A DNA stretch of 64,000 nucleotides from Kitasatospora purpeofusca. GTDB lineage: Bacteria; Actinomycetota; Actinomycetes; Streptomycetales; Streptomycetaceae. A program made the translations under genes and the position numbers. Location of the stretch: contig NZ_JODS01000017.1 in assembly GCF_000718025.1 (NCBI RefSeq), forward strand, positions 124,001 through 188,000, given 5' to 3'. The notes beneath the pieces were generated by a model, which saw nothing but the letters and a program-made list of their open reading frames with translations, was not told the origin of the DNA and did no database searches. Below, in pieces: positions 8,370 to 16,512 of this stretch; positions within the stretch are counted from its first letter, which is position 1, and the number at the start of each line of letters is the position of its first letter.

Positions 8370-9605
8370 TCAGAGGCCGACGTAGTTCTCGGCGAACCAG
8401 TCCTGCTGGGCGCGCGAGGTGCGCAGCGCCTCCAGCCGGGCGCGGCGGAGTCCCGCGTCGAAGCCCGACGGGACGCCCTGCGGGGTGGGGGCCGCGTGCA
8501 GCAGCCGGACCATCCAGTGCGAGAACTCCATCGCGCGCCAGATGTGTTCCAGGCAGCGCCGGGAGTAGTCGGCCAGGGCCCGGCCGTCGCCGTGGGCGAG
8601 TTCGTCGACGAGGGCGGCGGCGAGCAGCTCCGCCTCCAGCACCGCGAGGTTGGCGCCCTTGGCCGCCGAGGGGGTGGGCATGCTCGCGGCGTCGCCCGCG
8701 AGCAGCAGGGCGCCGTGGCGCAGCGGTTCGACGACGTCGCTCTCCAGGTCGACGACGGTGCGCGCGACCACGCTCCCCCGGTGCAGCGGGCCGTGTTCCG
8801 CGGCGCGCATCCGCAGGTCCAGTTCGTGCCAGACGCGGTCCTCGTCCCAGTCCTCGGGCGCGGTGCCGCGCTCGCACTGGAGGTAGTAGCGGGTGATGTC
8901 GGAGGTGCGGGCCATGTGGCCGGCGAAGCCCCGCTCGTGCACCGCGTAGCCGACCGCGTCCAGGCTGGGTGGCGCCTCGACCAGCAGGCCCAGCCAGGAC
9001 AGGCCGTGGTCGTGGCGGTGGACGACCGTGCCGGGCGGCAGCGAGCGGCGGGCGGCGCCGTGCCGGCCGTCGCAGCCGGCGACGTACCGGGCCCGCCAGC
9101 GGAGGGGCTCCCCGTCGGGCCCTCGCGCCTCGACGGTCGGGCGGTCGCCGTCCGCGTCGAGCACCCGCAGCGCCTCGGTGCCGAACCGGATCTGCCCGCC
9201 GGCGTCCAGGAAGGCGGCGAGCAGGTCGGCGACGAGGTACTGCTGCGGGTAGACGGTGTGGCGCTCGCCCCGGCCGAGCCGGGCGTAGTCGAGGCGGAAG
9301 CTGCCGTCGTCGGTGCGGAACTCGCAGGTGGCGTGGGGTCGGCCGTGGCGGTGCAGGCCCTCGGCGAGACCGTGCCGGTCCAGGATCCGGACGGTGTTCT
9401 CGGCGAGGAAGCCGGCCCGGGCCCGGCTGTGCAAGCGGGCCCGGTCGGCGCGTTCCAGGACGACGCAGTCGATGCCGGCCCGCTGCAGCAGGTTGGCGAG
9501 GACCAGGCCGGCCGGGCCCGCGCCGAGGACGACCACCTGGGTGGTCCGGTCAGCCGTGCCGTTGCCCGGATTGTCGGTGTTCAAAAAGTTCTGACGCTCG
9601 GTCAC
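8370..9605 (-). CDS. pobA: 4-hydroxybenzoate 3-monooxygenase-like FAD hydroxylase
   Basis: A 411-residue group A flavin monooxygenase. It has the FAD dinucleotide fold VVVLGAGPAGLVLANLL (about residues 24-40), the second FAD/NADPH-contacting motif CDGRHG, and the GD motif GDAASMPTPSAAKGANLA close to the PobA form. Length is normal for PobA, which converts 4-hydroxybenzoate to protocatechuate with NAD(P)H and oxygen. A related phenolic substrate is possible because the next gene is an O-methyltransferase and no protocatechuate-cleavage genes are seen. GTG 9605 has no ribosome-binding site but lies 9 bases after a -10-like TATGAT, suggesting a leaderless message. Confidence 0.8.
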   Translation of the reverse strand: MTERQNFLNTDNPGNGTADRTTQVVVLGAGPAGLVLANLLQRAGIDCVVLERADRARLHSRARAGFLAENTVRILDRHGLAEGLHRHGRPHATCEFRTDDGSFRLDYARLGRGERHTVYPQQYLVADLLAAFLDAGGQIRFGTEALRVLDADGDRPTVEARGPDGEPLRWRARYVAGCDGRHGAARRSLPPGTVVHRHDHGLSWLGLLVEAPPSLDAVGYAVHERGFAGHMARTSDITRYYLQCERGTAPEDWDEDRVWHELDLRMRAAEHGPLHRGSVVARTVVDLESDVVEPLRHGALLLAGDAASMPTPSAAKGANLAVLEAELLAAALVDELAHGDGRALADYSRRCLEHIWRAMEFSHWMVRLLHAAPTPQGVPSGFDAGLRRARLEALRTSRAQQDWFAENYVGL

Positions 9606-9614
9606 AGGAAGTGG

Positions 9615-9620
9615 ATCATA
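9615..9620 (-). promoter_or_regulatory. -10 element for a leaderless pobA-like transcript
   Basis: On the minus strand TATGAT (9620 to 9615) matches the -10 consensus in five of six bases. Nine bases separate it from GTG 9605, which would put the transcription start at or within a few bases of the start codon. No Shine-Dalgarno sequence is present. The -35 is poor, which would fit activator dependence. Confidence 0.45.
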
Positions 9621-9650
9621 ATCACCGTCGGATACATGAAACGACGTAAA

Positions 9651-9675
9651 TCACCCTCACGGGTGAATAGGGTGA
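9651..9675. promoter_or_regulatory. Inverted-repeat operator candidate upstream of pobA-like gene
   Basis: TCACCCT (9651-9657) and AGGGTGA (9669-9675) form a perfect 7-bp inverted repeat with an 11-bp spacer. Nested inside is TCACGGGTGA (9657-9666). The element sits in an AT-richer gap, about 46-70 bp upstream of the predicted hydroxylase start and upstream of the divergent racemase gene. Confidence 0.45.
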
Positions 9676-9761
9676 CAATGCTTCCTTTCCGGTCGTGGAC
9701 GCCGATCGTCCGCCCGCGGTCCGGTTCGCCGCCTCCTCCGCGGCCGTGGCAGAGTGGCGCG

Positions 9762-10448
9762 ATGAAGACCATCGGCCTGCTGGGCGGCATGAGCTGGGAA
9801 TCCACCGCGACCTACTACCGCCTCCTCAACGAACTCACCCGGGACCGGCTCGGTGGCCTGCACTCCGCCAAGTGCGTGCTCTACTCGGTGGACTTCGCCG
9901 AGATCGAGCGGCTCCAGGCCGCCGGGGAGTGGGAGGCGGCGGGCCGGCTGCTCGCCGACGCCGCCCGCGCGGTCGAGGCGGCGGGCGCGGAGCTGCTGCT
10001 GATCTGCACCAACACGATGCACAAGGTCGCCGACCAGGTGGCCGGCGCGGTGTCCGTCCCGCTGCTGCACCTCGCCGACGCGACGGCGGCGGCCGTCCTG
10101 GCCGCCGGGGTGACCCGGGTCGGCCTGCTGGGCACGGCGTTCACGATGGAACAGGACTTCTACCGGGACCGGCTGGCCGCCCACGGTCTGGACGTCCTGG
10201 TCCCCGACCCGGCGGGCCGGGCCCTGGTGCACCGGGTGATCTACGAGGAGCTGTGCCTCGGGGTGGTCCGCGAGGAGTCCCGGGCCGAGTACCGCCGGGT
10301 GATCGCCGAGCTGGTCGCGGAGGGCGCGCAGGGCGTGATCCTCGGCTGCACCGAGATCGAGCTCCTGGTGGGGCATGGCGACAGCGCGGTCCCGGTGTTC
10401 CCGACCACCCGCATCCACGCCGAGGCCGCCGTCACCGCCGCGCTGTGA
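9762..10448 (+). CDS. Aspartate/glutamate racemase family protein
   Basis: A 228-residue cofactor-independent racemase. The start MKTIGLLGGMSWESTATYY is diagnostic of the aspartate-racemase subfamily. The two catalytic cysteines are visible in LLICTNTMHKVAD and GVILGCTEIELL. These deprotonate and reprotonate the alpha carbon of an amino acid (Asp, or broader substrates in some members) in the cytoplasm. Length is typical. The ribosome-binding site is weak. It stands alone, divergent from the pobA-like operon and convergent with the UbiA operon, with a strong shared terminator behind it. Confidence 0.9.
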   Translation: MKTIGLLGGMSWESTATYYRLLNELTRDRLGGLHSAKCVLYSVDFAEIERLQAAGEWEAAGRLLADAARAVEAAGAELLLICTNTMHKVADQVAGAVSVPLLHLADATAAAVLAAGVTRVGLLGTAFTMEQDFYRDRLAAHGLDVLVPDPAGRALVHRVIYEELCLGVVREESRAEYRRVIAELVAEGAQGVILGCTEIELLVGHGDSAVPVFPTTRIHAEAAVTAAL

Positions 10449-10502
10449 GGGCGGTGCCGCATTCGACCCGACGGGGAGAGCCAGCCCGGTCGAGCGGAGT
10501 GC

Positions 10503-10538
10503 CGCGCCCCGTCCCGGCGACGGCCAGGACGGGGCGCG
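10503..10538. terminator. Bidirectional terminator, 12-bp perfect stem
   Basis: CGCGCCCCGTCC (10503-10514) and its exact complement (10527-10538) flank a 12-base loop, followed by TTGTACA. It lies between the convergent racemase gene and the six-gene biosynthetic operon, so it can serve both. Confidence 0.75.
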
Positions 10539-10557
10539 TTGTACAGGTGCTCGGTCC

Positions 10558-11571
10558 TTACGAAGTGCCCCCCAGGCCGATCAGCAGATGGCAGACGAAG
10601 ACAGCCGGCAGGTAGCCGACCACGGCTCCGACGGGCCAGCGGGCCGCCCCGGTCCGGTCGAAGCGGCGGGCGGCGAGGGCGGCGACGGCGACCGGCAGCA
10701 GCGCCAGCCAGCCCCACCCGGCCGGTCCGCCCGTCCACGGCCGCAGCACCGCCAGCGACACCGCGGCGGACGCGACCGCGGAGCCGAGTGCGAGCGCGAC
10801 GGTCGTGCGCAGGCCGAAGACCCGGACGTAGGTGCGCTCGTGCGCGCCCGGCTCGCGGACGACCTTGCGGACCAGTTCGTGGTGGGTGGCGGCCAGCATG
10901 ATCACCGCCAGCAGCGGCAGCACGTGCCTCCCGGCCCGCGCGACGGTGTCGCCGTCCAGCCCGGTGTCGTGCAGGAACACCGCGTACAGGTAGAGGTTGA
11001 GCAGCACCTGCACCGGGGAACTCAGCAGGACGCCGGTGACGACGGCATCGCCGCGCGGCCACCCGAACCGCAGCTCGGCGCCCACCAGCAGTACGGTGTA
11101 GCCGAGTTGGGCCGCGATCAGCAGCAGGGCGGCCCGGTTGCCGGCGTTCAGGAGGAGCAGGAACGCGGCCCCGGCGCCGAACAGCAGGTACAGGTCGCGC
11201 GGCAGTACGGCGCCGCGCGCCAGCGGACGGGACGGGTTGTGGCGCCGGTCGTACGGCAGGTCGCGCAGGTCGTCGGCGGCCCGCATCAGGAGCAGGTCGA
11301 CCAGCACGGTCAGCGCGGCCCCGACCGTGCCCCAGCCCGGCCGCCAGTCCACGACCCGCGCGTCGGCGGCGGCGAACAGCCCGGTGGCGCCCACCGCCCA
11401 CACCCCGGCGAACACCAGCGACAGGGGCAGCGGGAAGCTGCCGCGCAGGAAGGCGCCGAGGCGGACGGCGAGCGGGCCCGGGTCGGTGGGGCCAGTGGTC
11501 GGGGCCGGTGCCTCCGGCACGGTGGCCGCCTCCGGCCCCGTCGTGGCGCGCCGGGCGGCCGGAGGGCTCAC
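10558..11571 (-). CDS. UbiA-family prenyltransferase, second motif atypical
   Basis: A 337-residue membrane protein with about eight to nine hydrophobic segments. The first Asp-rich motif of UbiA enzymes is present as RAADDLRDLPYDRRHNPSRP. The second motif, normally DxxxD, is replaced by HHELVRKVVREPGAHERTY. Family members transfer prenyl groups from diphosphates to aromatic or glycerol-phosphate acceptors at the membrane; the altered second motif makes the reaction uncertain. GTG 11571 overlaps the stop of the P450 gene as GTGA. This is the last gene of the six-gene operon and ends before a strong terminator. The N-terminal 35 residues are an Ala/Pro/Thr tail. Confidence 0.82.
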   Translation of the reverse strand: MSPPAARRATTGPEAATVPEAPAPTTGPTDPGPLAVRLGAFLRGSFPLPLSLVFAGVWAVGATGLFAAADARVVDWRPGWGTVGAALTVLVDLLLMRAADDLRDLPYDRRHNPSRPLARGAVLPRDLYLLFGAGAAFLLLLNAGNRAALLLIAAQLGYTVLLVGAELRFGWPRGDAVVTGVLLSSPVQVLLNLYLYAVFLHDTGLDGDTVARAGRHVLPLLAVIMLAATHHELVRKVVREPGAHERTYVRVFGLRTTVALALGSAVASAAVSLAVLRPWTGGPAGWGWLALLPVAVAALAARRFDRTGAARWPVGAVVGYLPAVFVCHLLIGLGGTS

Positions 11572-12821
11572 ACCGGCCGCCCCTCCGCGGCACCGGCCGC
11601 CGTCCAGCGGACCGGCAACTGCCAGACGCCGTTGATGAACATCGTCCGCCGCCAGTCCAACTCGTCCTCGGTGGCGGCGAGTTCCAGGACATCGAAACGG
11701 CGCAGCAGCGCGTGGACGCCGATCTGCAGCTCGGCCCGGGCGAGTTCGGCGCCCAGGCACAGATGACGGCCGTAGCCGAAGGCGAGGTGGGAGCCGACGT
11801 CCGAACGGTCGGGGTCGAAGGCGTCCGGGTCGGTGAAGACGGCCGGGTCGCGGTTGGCGGTGTCGGTGAGCGGCACCACGATCCGCCCGGCCGCCACCGG
11901 GCAGCCGCCCAGTACCGTGTCCTCGGTCACCAGGTGCGGCGCCCCGCCGGTGTTGTTGAGGGAGCTGAAGCGCAGCATCTCCTCGACCGCCGCCGGGATC
12001 CGCTCGGGCTCCGCGCGCAGGCGCTTCACCAGGTCGGGGTGGCGCAGCAGGAGCAGCACGCACATGCCGAAGGAGTTGCCGGTGGTCTCGTAGCCGGCCA
12101 TCAGCATGCCCGAGCCGAGCGAGACCACCTCCCGCTCGGACAGCCGCTGGTCGGGGTCGTCGTCCGGGCGCAGCGCCAGCCTGGTGAGCAGGTCGTCGGC
12201 CGGGGTGCCGGCCTCGGCCGCGCGCCGCTTGCCGTCGACCAGGGCGGTGAAGTAGTCGTCCATCCGGGCCTGGGCGGCGGCGACCTCCTCCCGGGTGTGG
12301 CCGGAGGTGGACATCAGGATGTCCACCTCCGCGCGCAGCATCGCGCTGTCCTCGAGCGGGACGCCGAGCACCTCGCAGATGACCCGCATCGGGAAGGGCA
12401 CGGTGAAGCCGCCCACCAGGTCGGTCTCGCCGGCGGTGGCACCGGCGGTCAGGTCGTCGAGCAGCTCGTCGGCGAGGGCCTCCAGGCGCGGCCGCAGCAG
12501 GCGGACCTGGCGGGCGGTGAACGCCGGGAGGATCGCGCGCCGGCGCCGGGTGTGGTCGGGAGCGTCGGCGGTGGCCAGCAGGACGGACTCGGTCTTGCGG
12601 GCGAACAGCGGGCGGGCGAGCTCGGTGTAGCCGGCCCGGCTGAAGCGGTCGTCGCCGAGCACGGCCGTGACGTCCTCGTGCCGGGTGACCAGCAGGGCGG
12701 GCCGGCCGCTGGACAGCTGCACCGGGTGCGGGGCGCGGGCGTGCAGGACGTCGTGGTAGGCGTCCGGCGGGCGCACGTCGCCGGCGGGCGGGAAGGGGAA
12801 GCGGGCCGGGTCGTCGGTCAT
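11568..12821 (-). CDS. Cytochrome P450
   Basis: A 417-residue soluble bacterial P450. It shows the oxygen-activation helix motif AGYETT, the K-helix ExxR (EEMLRFSS) and the haem-ligand motif FGYGRHLCLG with Cys about residue 355. Such enzymes hydroxylate or otherwise oxidise small molecules using external ferredoxin partners; none is encoded nearby. ATG 12821 overlaps the upstream stop (ATGA) and its own stop overlaps the UbiA start (GTGA), so translation of all three is likely coupled. Length is typical of streptomycete biosynthetic P450s. The substrate is unknown. Confidence 0.93.
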   Translation of the reverse strand: MTDDPARFPFPPAGDVRPPDAYHDVLHARAPHPVQLSSGRPALLVTRHEDVTAVLGDDRFSRAGYTELARPLFARKTESVLLATADAPDHTRRRRAILPAFTARQVRLLRPRLEALADELLDDLTAGATAGETDLVGGFTVPFPMRVICEVLGVPLEDSAMLRAEVDILMSTSGHTREEVAAAQARMDDYFTALVDGKRRAAEAGTPADDLLTRLALRPDDDPDQRLSEREVVSLGSGMLMAGYETTGNSFGMCVLLLLRHPDLVKRLRAEPERIPAAVEEMLRFSSLNNTGGAPHLVTEDTVLGGCPVAAGRIVVPLTDTANRDPAVFTDPDAFDPDRSDVGSHLAFGYGRHLCLGAELARAELQIGVHALLRRFDVLELAATEDELDWRRTMFINGVWQLPVRWTAAGAAEGRPV

Positions 12822-15781
12822 GTCCTGTCGCCCTTCTCGGTGCTGGCGGGTCCGTCGGTGGGGGCGGTTCCGTCGGTCTGGGCAGGTCCGTCGGTCTGGG
12901 CAGTCCTGTCCGACTCCCCCGGCTCCCCCGACTCCTCGGGGTCCTCGGGCTGTTCGGACGGCGGCAGCAGCCGCACCGTCCCGGCCGCACCGTCGATCTC
13001 GATCCAGGCGCCGTCGGGTATCGCCGTGGTGGCGCCCGGGACGGCGACCACGGTGGGGACGCCGAGCAGGCGGCCGGTGATCGCCGTGTGGGACAGCAGG
13101 GTGCCGCGTTCGACGACCATGCCGGTGGCGGACATCATCAGGAACAGCCAGCCCGGGTCGGTCTCCCGGGCGACCAGGATCCGCCCGGCGGCGAGGTCCG
13201 GGTCGGTGGACGGGTCCAGCACCACCTTGGCCCGGCCGCGCACCACGCCGCCGCTGGAGCCGATGCCCCGCAGCAGGCCGTCGTCGGCGGCAGCCGCCTT
13301 GCCCACCGCGCTCGCCCTCGGCAGGGCCCGGGCGAGCGGCAGTCCGGCGGGCGTGCCCAGCAGGGCGGGGCGCTGCGGGTTCTTCGCCCAGCGCTCGCGC
13401 TGGGTGCGGCGCAGCGCGACCAGGGCGCGCAGGTCGGTCACGGTGCCGGTGCCGTCGAAGGCGCCGATGACCTCCTCCACGGTCAGGTCGGCGACGTCGA
13501 GCGCGTCGTCCAGGACGCCGGTGCGGGCGAGTTCCGCGCCCAGCCGCCACATCACGTCGCGCGACAGCCCGAACAGCTGGGTGCGGCAGAACCGGGTGTC
13601 CTCGCGGATCCGGGCCAGGTCGCGGGCGAGGGAGGTGACGCCGAGCAGGACGGCCCGCCGGGCCGGGTTCGGGAGCACCTCGCGCAGTCGTTCGCGGGCC
13701 TTGCGGGCGGCCGCCTGCTCGTCGGCGCGGCTGGCCGCCACCGTCGCGCCCTGGCGCACCAGCGGGCGGATCAGCGCGAGCACCGTCCACGGGCGCTGGC
13801 GGGGCGTGGGCTCCTCCAGCTTCAGGTCGTGCAGCGCGCGGTCGCCGTAGCGGGCGACGTAGCCGCGCGCCGCGTCGCCGACGGCCGCACCGTGCTGGCC
13901 CTCGACGATCTGCTGCCACAGCTGCTCGGGGTCGCTCGCGTCGTCGAGCACGGCGGCCCGCAGTTCGGGGACGGCGCCGACGAGTTCGGCCAGGCTCATG
14001 GCCGCGCGCACCGCCTCCAGCGAGCGGTTCTCCCGCCCGCCGCCCATCAGGCCGACCAGGACCTGCGGGCCCTCGCCGGTCCAGCGGCGCAGCAGGACGC
14101 TGCCCGCGCCGAGCACGACGAGCGCGATGAAGGCGTTGACCAGGGTGACGCCCCAGCGCTCGCCGGCGCGCTCCCAGAGCCGCCGGTAGAAGGCGATCAG
14201 TTCCTCCGGCGAGTCGCCGATCGTCTCGGCCTCGGCCATCTGCCGGTCCCACCAGCGCAGGAAGCTCTTCACCTGCCACGGGTGGAGGGCGCTGCGCCAG
14301 GCCAGCCGGGGCAGGGCCAGGGCGACGGCCGGGGCGGCCCAGCGGCGCTCGCCGCGGGCGGGGCCGGTGATGCCCATCGCCTGTTCCCAGCCGCGGCGCA
14401 CGAGTTCGAACATCGGCATCTGCCCGTGCAGGGCGTGCCAGTCGTCCAGCCGGTAGTAGACCTGGCCCTCCAGGTAGCCGACCATCCGGGCGAGGCGGTG
14501 GGCGTTGTCCCGCACCCAGGACTCGGGGACGCCCATCCGCCGGTAGAGGTCGGTGAAGGAGCGGCGGTAGAACTCGCGGGACTGGGAGAAGGTCAGCGCG
14601 CCGGAGACGCCGGGGAAGCTCTCGGTGATGTTGTGGTTGCCCCAGTAGACCTGGGCGGTCCCCGGCTCCTCCGTCGCGGCGGCGGCGGTGGCAGTGGCAG
14701 TGGCGGTTGCAGCGGCGGTGGCGGCACCGGCCGCCGGGGCGGTCCCGGCCGTGGGCGGCGCGGTGACCAGCGGGCGGGCCTGGAGCAGGTGGACGGCGCC
14801 GTCCTCGGTGAGGGCGCCCTCGATGTCCTGGGGGACGCCGAAGAGTTCCTCCACCTTCGCAGCCAGCTCCGCCACCTCGCGCACCTGGCCGTCGTCCAGC
14901 ACCGGGACCTCGGCGAGTTCGGCGGCCACCGGCAGGAGCGCCGGCGAACCGGCGGCGGCGCCCTCGGGCAGGCCCATCGACCACTGCTTGCGCACGGTCC
15001 GCGCGGTCACCTCGTCGGTGGCCGGGTCGTGGAAGAAGTGGTCGATGTCCGCCTTCTCCTGGACGACGCCCTCGCCGATGCCGTAGGCGGCCGCGACGAC
15101 CCGGAGGACCGCGCCGTCGCGCGGGTCGCGGGTGAACGCGACGAACGAGCGGGTGCCGAGCACCATCCGCTGGATGCCGACCGCCACCCGGGCCCGCAGC
15201 GGGTCCAGGCCGCGCAGGGTCCGGTAGCGCACGGCCTGCGGGTTGAACGCGGAGGCCCAGCAGCCGAGGACGGCGTCCTCGAGGCCGTCCTCGTCGACGT
15301 AGAGGAAGCTGTCGCTCATGCCGGCGAACGGGTCGACCGCGCTGTCCTCGCCGATCGCCTCGGCCTCCGGATCGGTCTCCGGATCGGCTGCACCGGAGGC
15401 GTCATCGGCACCGGTGGCGGCCGGGACCACGCACGCACGCACCGCGACCAGGCCCTCCGGTCCGGCCACGGCCGCGAACTCCTTGCGGATCCGCTCGGCC
15501 AGCGTCACCGGCAGCCGCGCGCCGACCAGGGCCTCCCGGGCCGCCGCGCACCAGCTCTCCACCTCGGCCCGGTCGGCGCCGTCCGCCGGCTCGGCCGGCA
15601 ACGACGGGCGCAGCGCGTCCAGGGCCTGGTCGAAGGCGGCGGCGGGCAGGCAGAAGAACTCCGGCACCCGGAACCCGGCCCGGCGCAGCACCTCCTGCCG
15701 GGCGAACTTGTTCCCGACCCGGGCGGCGTCGGCCAGCACCTCGCCGCCGTCCGTCGCCGCGGTCACCACGAGTTCGGTCAT
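12818..15781 (-). CDS. PEP-synthase/rifampin-phosphotransferase-like enzyme
   Basis: A 987-residue protein with the order ATP-grasp domain (about 1-350), middle domain (about 370-830) and swivelling phosphohistidine domain (about 840-930), as in rifampin phosphotransferase and without the C-terminal PEP barrel of PEP synthase. Landmarks are GLVAVRAC, LGCWASAFNPQAVRYR and AYGIGEGVVQ in the ATP domain, the middle-domain entry HNITESFPGVSGALTFSQS, and the catalytic histidine in LLSHTAI (about 898). An acidic insertion of about 30 residues interrupts the usual ATP-loop after VRAC. Known relatives transfer the beta-phosphate of ATP to an alcohol, phenol or pyruvate through the histidine. The tail is a Thr/Asp/Gly/Pro repeat. 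It is coupled on both sides by 4-bp overlaps. Confidence 0.87.
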   Translation of the reverse strand: MTELVVTAATDGGEVLADAARVGNKFARQEVLRRAGFRVPEFFCLPAAAFDQALDALRPSLPAEPADGADRAEVESWCAAAREALVGARLPVTLAERIRKEFAAVAGPEGLVAVRACVVPAATGADDASGAADPETDPEAEAIGEDSAVDPFAGMSDSFLYVDEDGLEDAVLGCWASAFNPQAVRYRTLRGLDPLRARVAVGIQRMVLGTRSFVAFTRDPRDGAVLRVVAAAYGIGEGVVQEKADIDHFFHDPATDEVTARTVRKQWSMGLPEGAAAGSPALLPVAAELAEVPVLDDGQVREVAELAAKVEELFGVPQDIEGALTEDGAVHLLQARPLVTAPPTAGTAPAAGAATAAATATATATAAAATEEPGTAQVYWGNHNITESFPGVSGALTFSQSREFYRRSFTDLYRRMGVPESWVRDNAHRLARMVGYLEGQVYYRLDDWHALHGQMPMFELVRRGWEQAMGITGPARGERRWAAPAVALALPRLAWRSALHPWQVKSFLRWWDRQMAEAETIGDSPEELIAFYRRLWERAGERWGVTLVNAFIALVVLGAGSVLLRRWTGEGPQVLVGLMGGGRENRSLEAVRAAMSLAELVGAVPELRAAVLDDASDPEQLWQQIVEGQHGAAVGDAARGYVARYGDRALHDLKLEEPTPRQRPWTVLALIRPLVRQGATVAASRADEQAAARKARERLREVLPNPARRAVLLGVTSLARDLARIREDTRFCRTQLFGLSRDVMWRLGAELARTGVLDDALDVADLTVEEVIGAFDGTGTVTDLRALVALRRTQRERWAKNPQRPALLGTPAGLPLARALPRASAVGKAAAADDGLLRGIGSSGGVVRGRAKVVLDPSTDPDLAAGRILVARETDPGWLFLMMSATGMVVERGTLLSHTAITGRLLGVPTVVAVPGATTAIPDGAWIEIDGAAGTVRLLPPSEQPEDPEESGEPGESDRTAQTDGPAQTDGTAPTDGPASTEKGDRT

Positions 15782-16512
15782 GCGCCCCCACCACTCCGTC
15801 CCGTGCCGCCCCAGCCGTCCAGGTGCAGCACGCTGTCCACCGGCCGGCGCGGCGCCGGTCCGAATCCGTCCCCCAACACGTGCGCGGTGGGGATCAGGGC
15901 CCCCTGGCGCACGTCGCCCGGCAGCCCGAGGAGGTCGGCGACCTCCTGTTCGGCGTCCAGGTGCACCGTCGTCCACGCCGTTCCCAGGCCGCGGACGCGC
16001 GCGGCGAGCATGTAGCTCCAGGCGGCGGGGAGGAGCGAGCCCCACACCCCCGCCTGGTTGGCCGCCGTGAGCGGGCGGCTGCCGAGTTCCAGGCACGGGA
16101 TCACCAGCACCGGCACCTCGTGCAGGTGCTCCGCCAGGTGCCGGCCGCCGGCCAGCATCCGGTCCGACACCCCGCCGGCGGACGCCCCGGCGGCCGGGGC
16201 CCCGCCCGTCGGGACGCCGACCGCCGCCGCTTCCCCGGCGGCGGCGGGCGGCGGGTAGCGGGCCTCGAAGGACCGCCGGTAGACCTCGGCGATCCGCTTG
16301 CGCAGCCCGGCCTCGGTCACCACCAGCCAGTGCCAGCGCTGGGTGTTGCCGCCGTTGGGCGCCTGGAGCGCGATCTCCACGCACTCGCGGACCTGGTCGA
16401 GGTCCACCGGGCGCGACAGGTCCAGCCGCAGCCGAACCGAACGCGTGGTGGTGAGCAGTTCGTCCGGCGTCGTCGGCACCCCGACCCGCGGCGGGCGGGC
16501 GGCGGCGCTCAC
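15778..16512 (-). CDS. Nitroreductase-family FMN oxidoreductase
   Basis: A 244-residue protein with the nitroreductase opening TTTRSVRLRLDLSRPVDLDQ, the FMN-contact segment ALQAPNGGNTQRWHWLVV, and the later GVWGSLLPAAWSYMLAARVRGLGTAW. The fold binds FMN and uses NAD(P)H to reduce, or sometimes oxidise, ring systems and enones. An Ala/Gly/Pro-rich insertion of about 30 residues lies near the middle. GTG 16512 overlaps the upstream stop, and its stop overlaps the ATG of the phosphotransferase-like gene. In this operon it probably reduces a pathway intermediate (inference). Confidence 0.88.
   Translation of the reverse strand: MSAAARPPRVGVPTTPDELLTTTRSVRLRLDLSRPVDLDQVRECVEIALQAPNGGNTQRWHWLVVTEAGLRKRIAEVYRRSFEARYPPPAAAGEAAAVGVPTGGAPAAGASAGGVSDRMLAGGRHLAEHLHEVPVLVIPCLELGSRPLTAANQAGVWGSLLPAAWSYMLAARVRGLGTAWTTVHLDAEQEVADLLGLPGDVRQGALIPTAHVLGDGFGPAPRRPVDSVLHLDGWGGTGRSGGGA

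Noticed and set aside
13088..16015. A plus-strand open frame of 975 codons opposite the phosphotransferase-like gene
   Set aside because: No recognisable motif; the opposite strand has full domain logic and overlapping neighbours.
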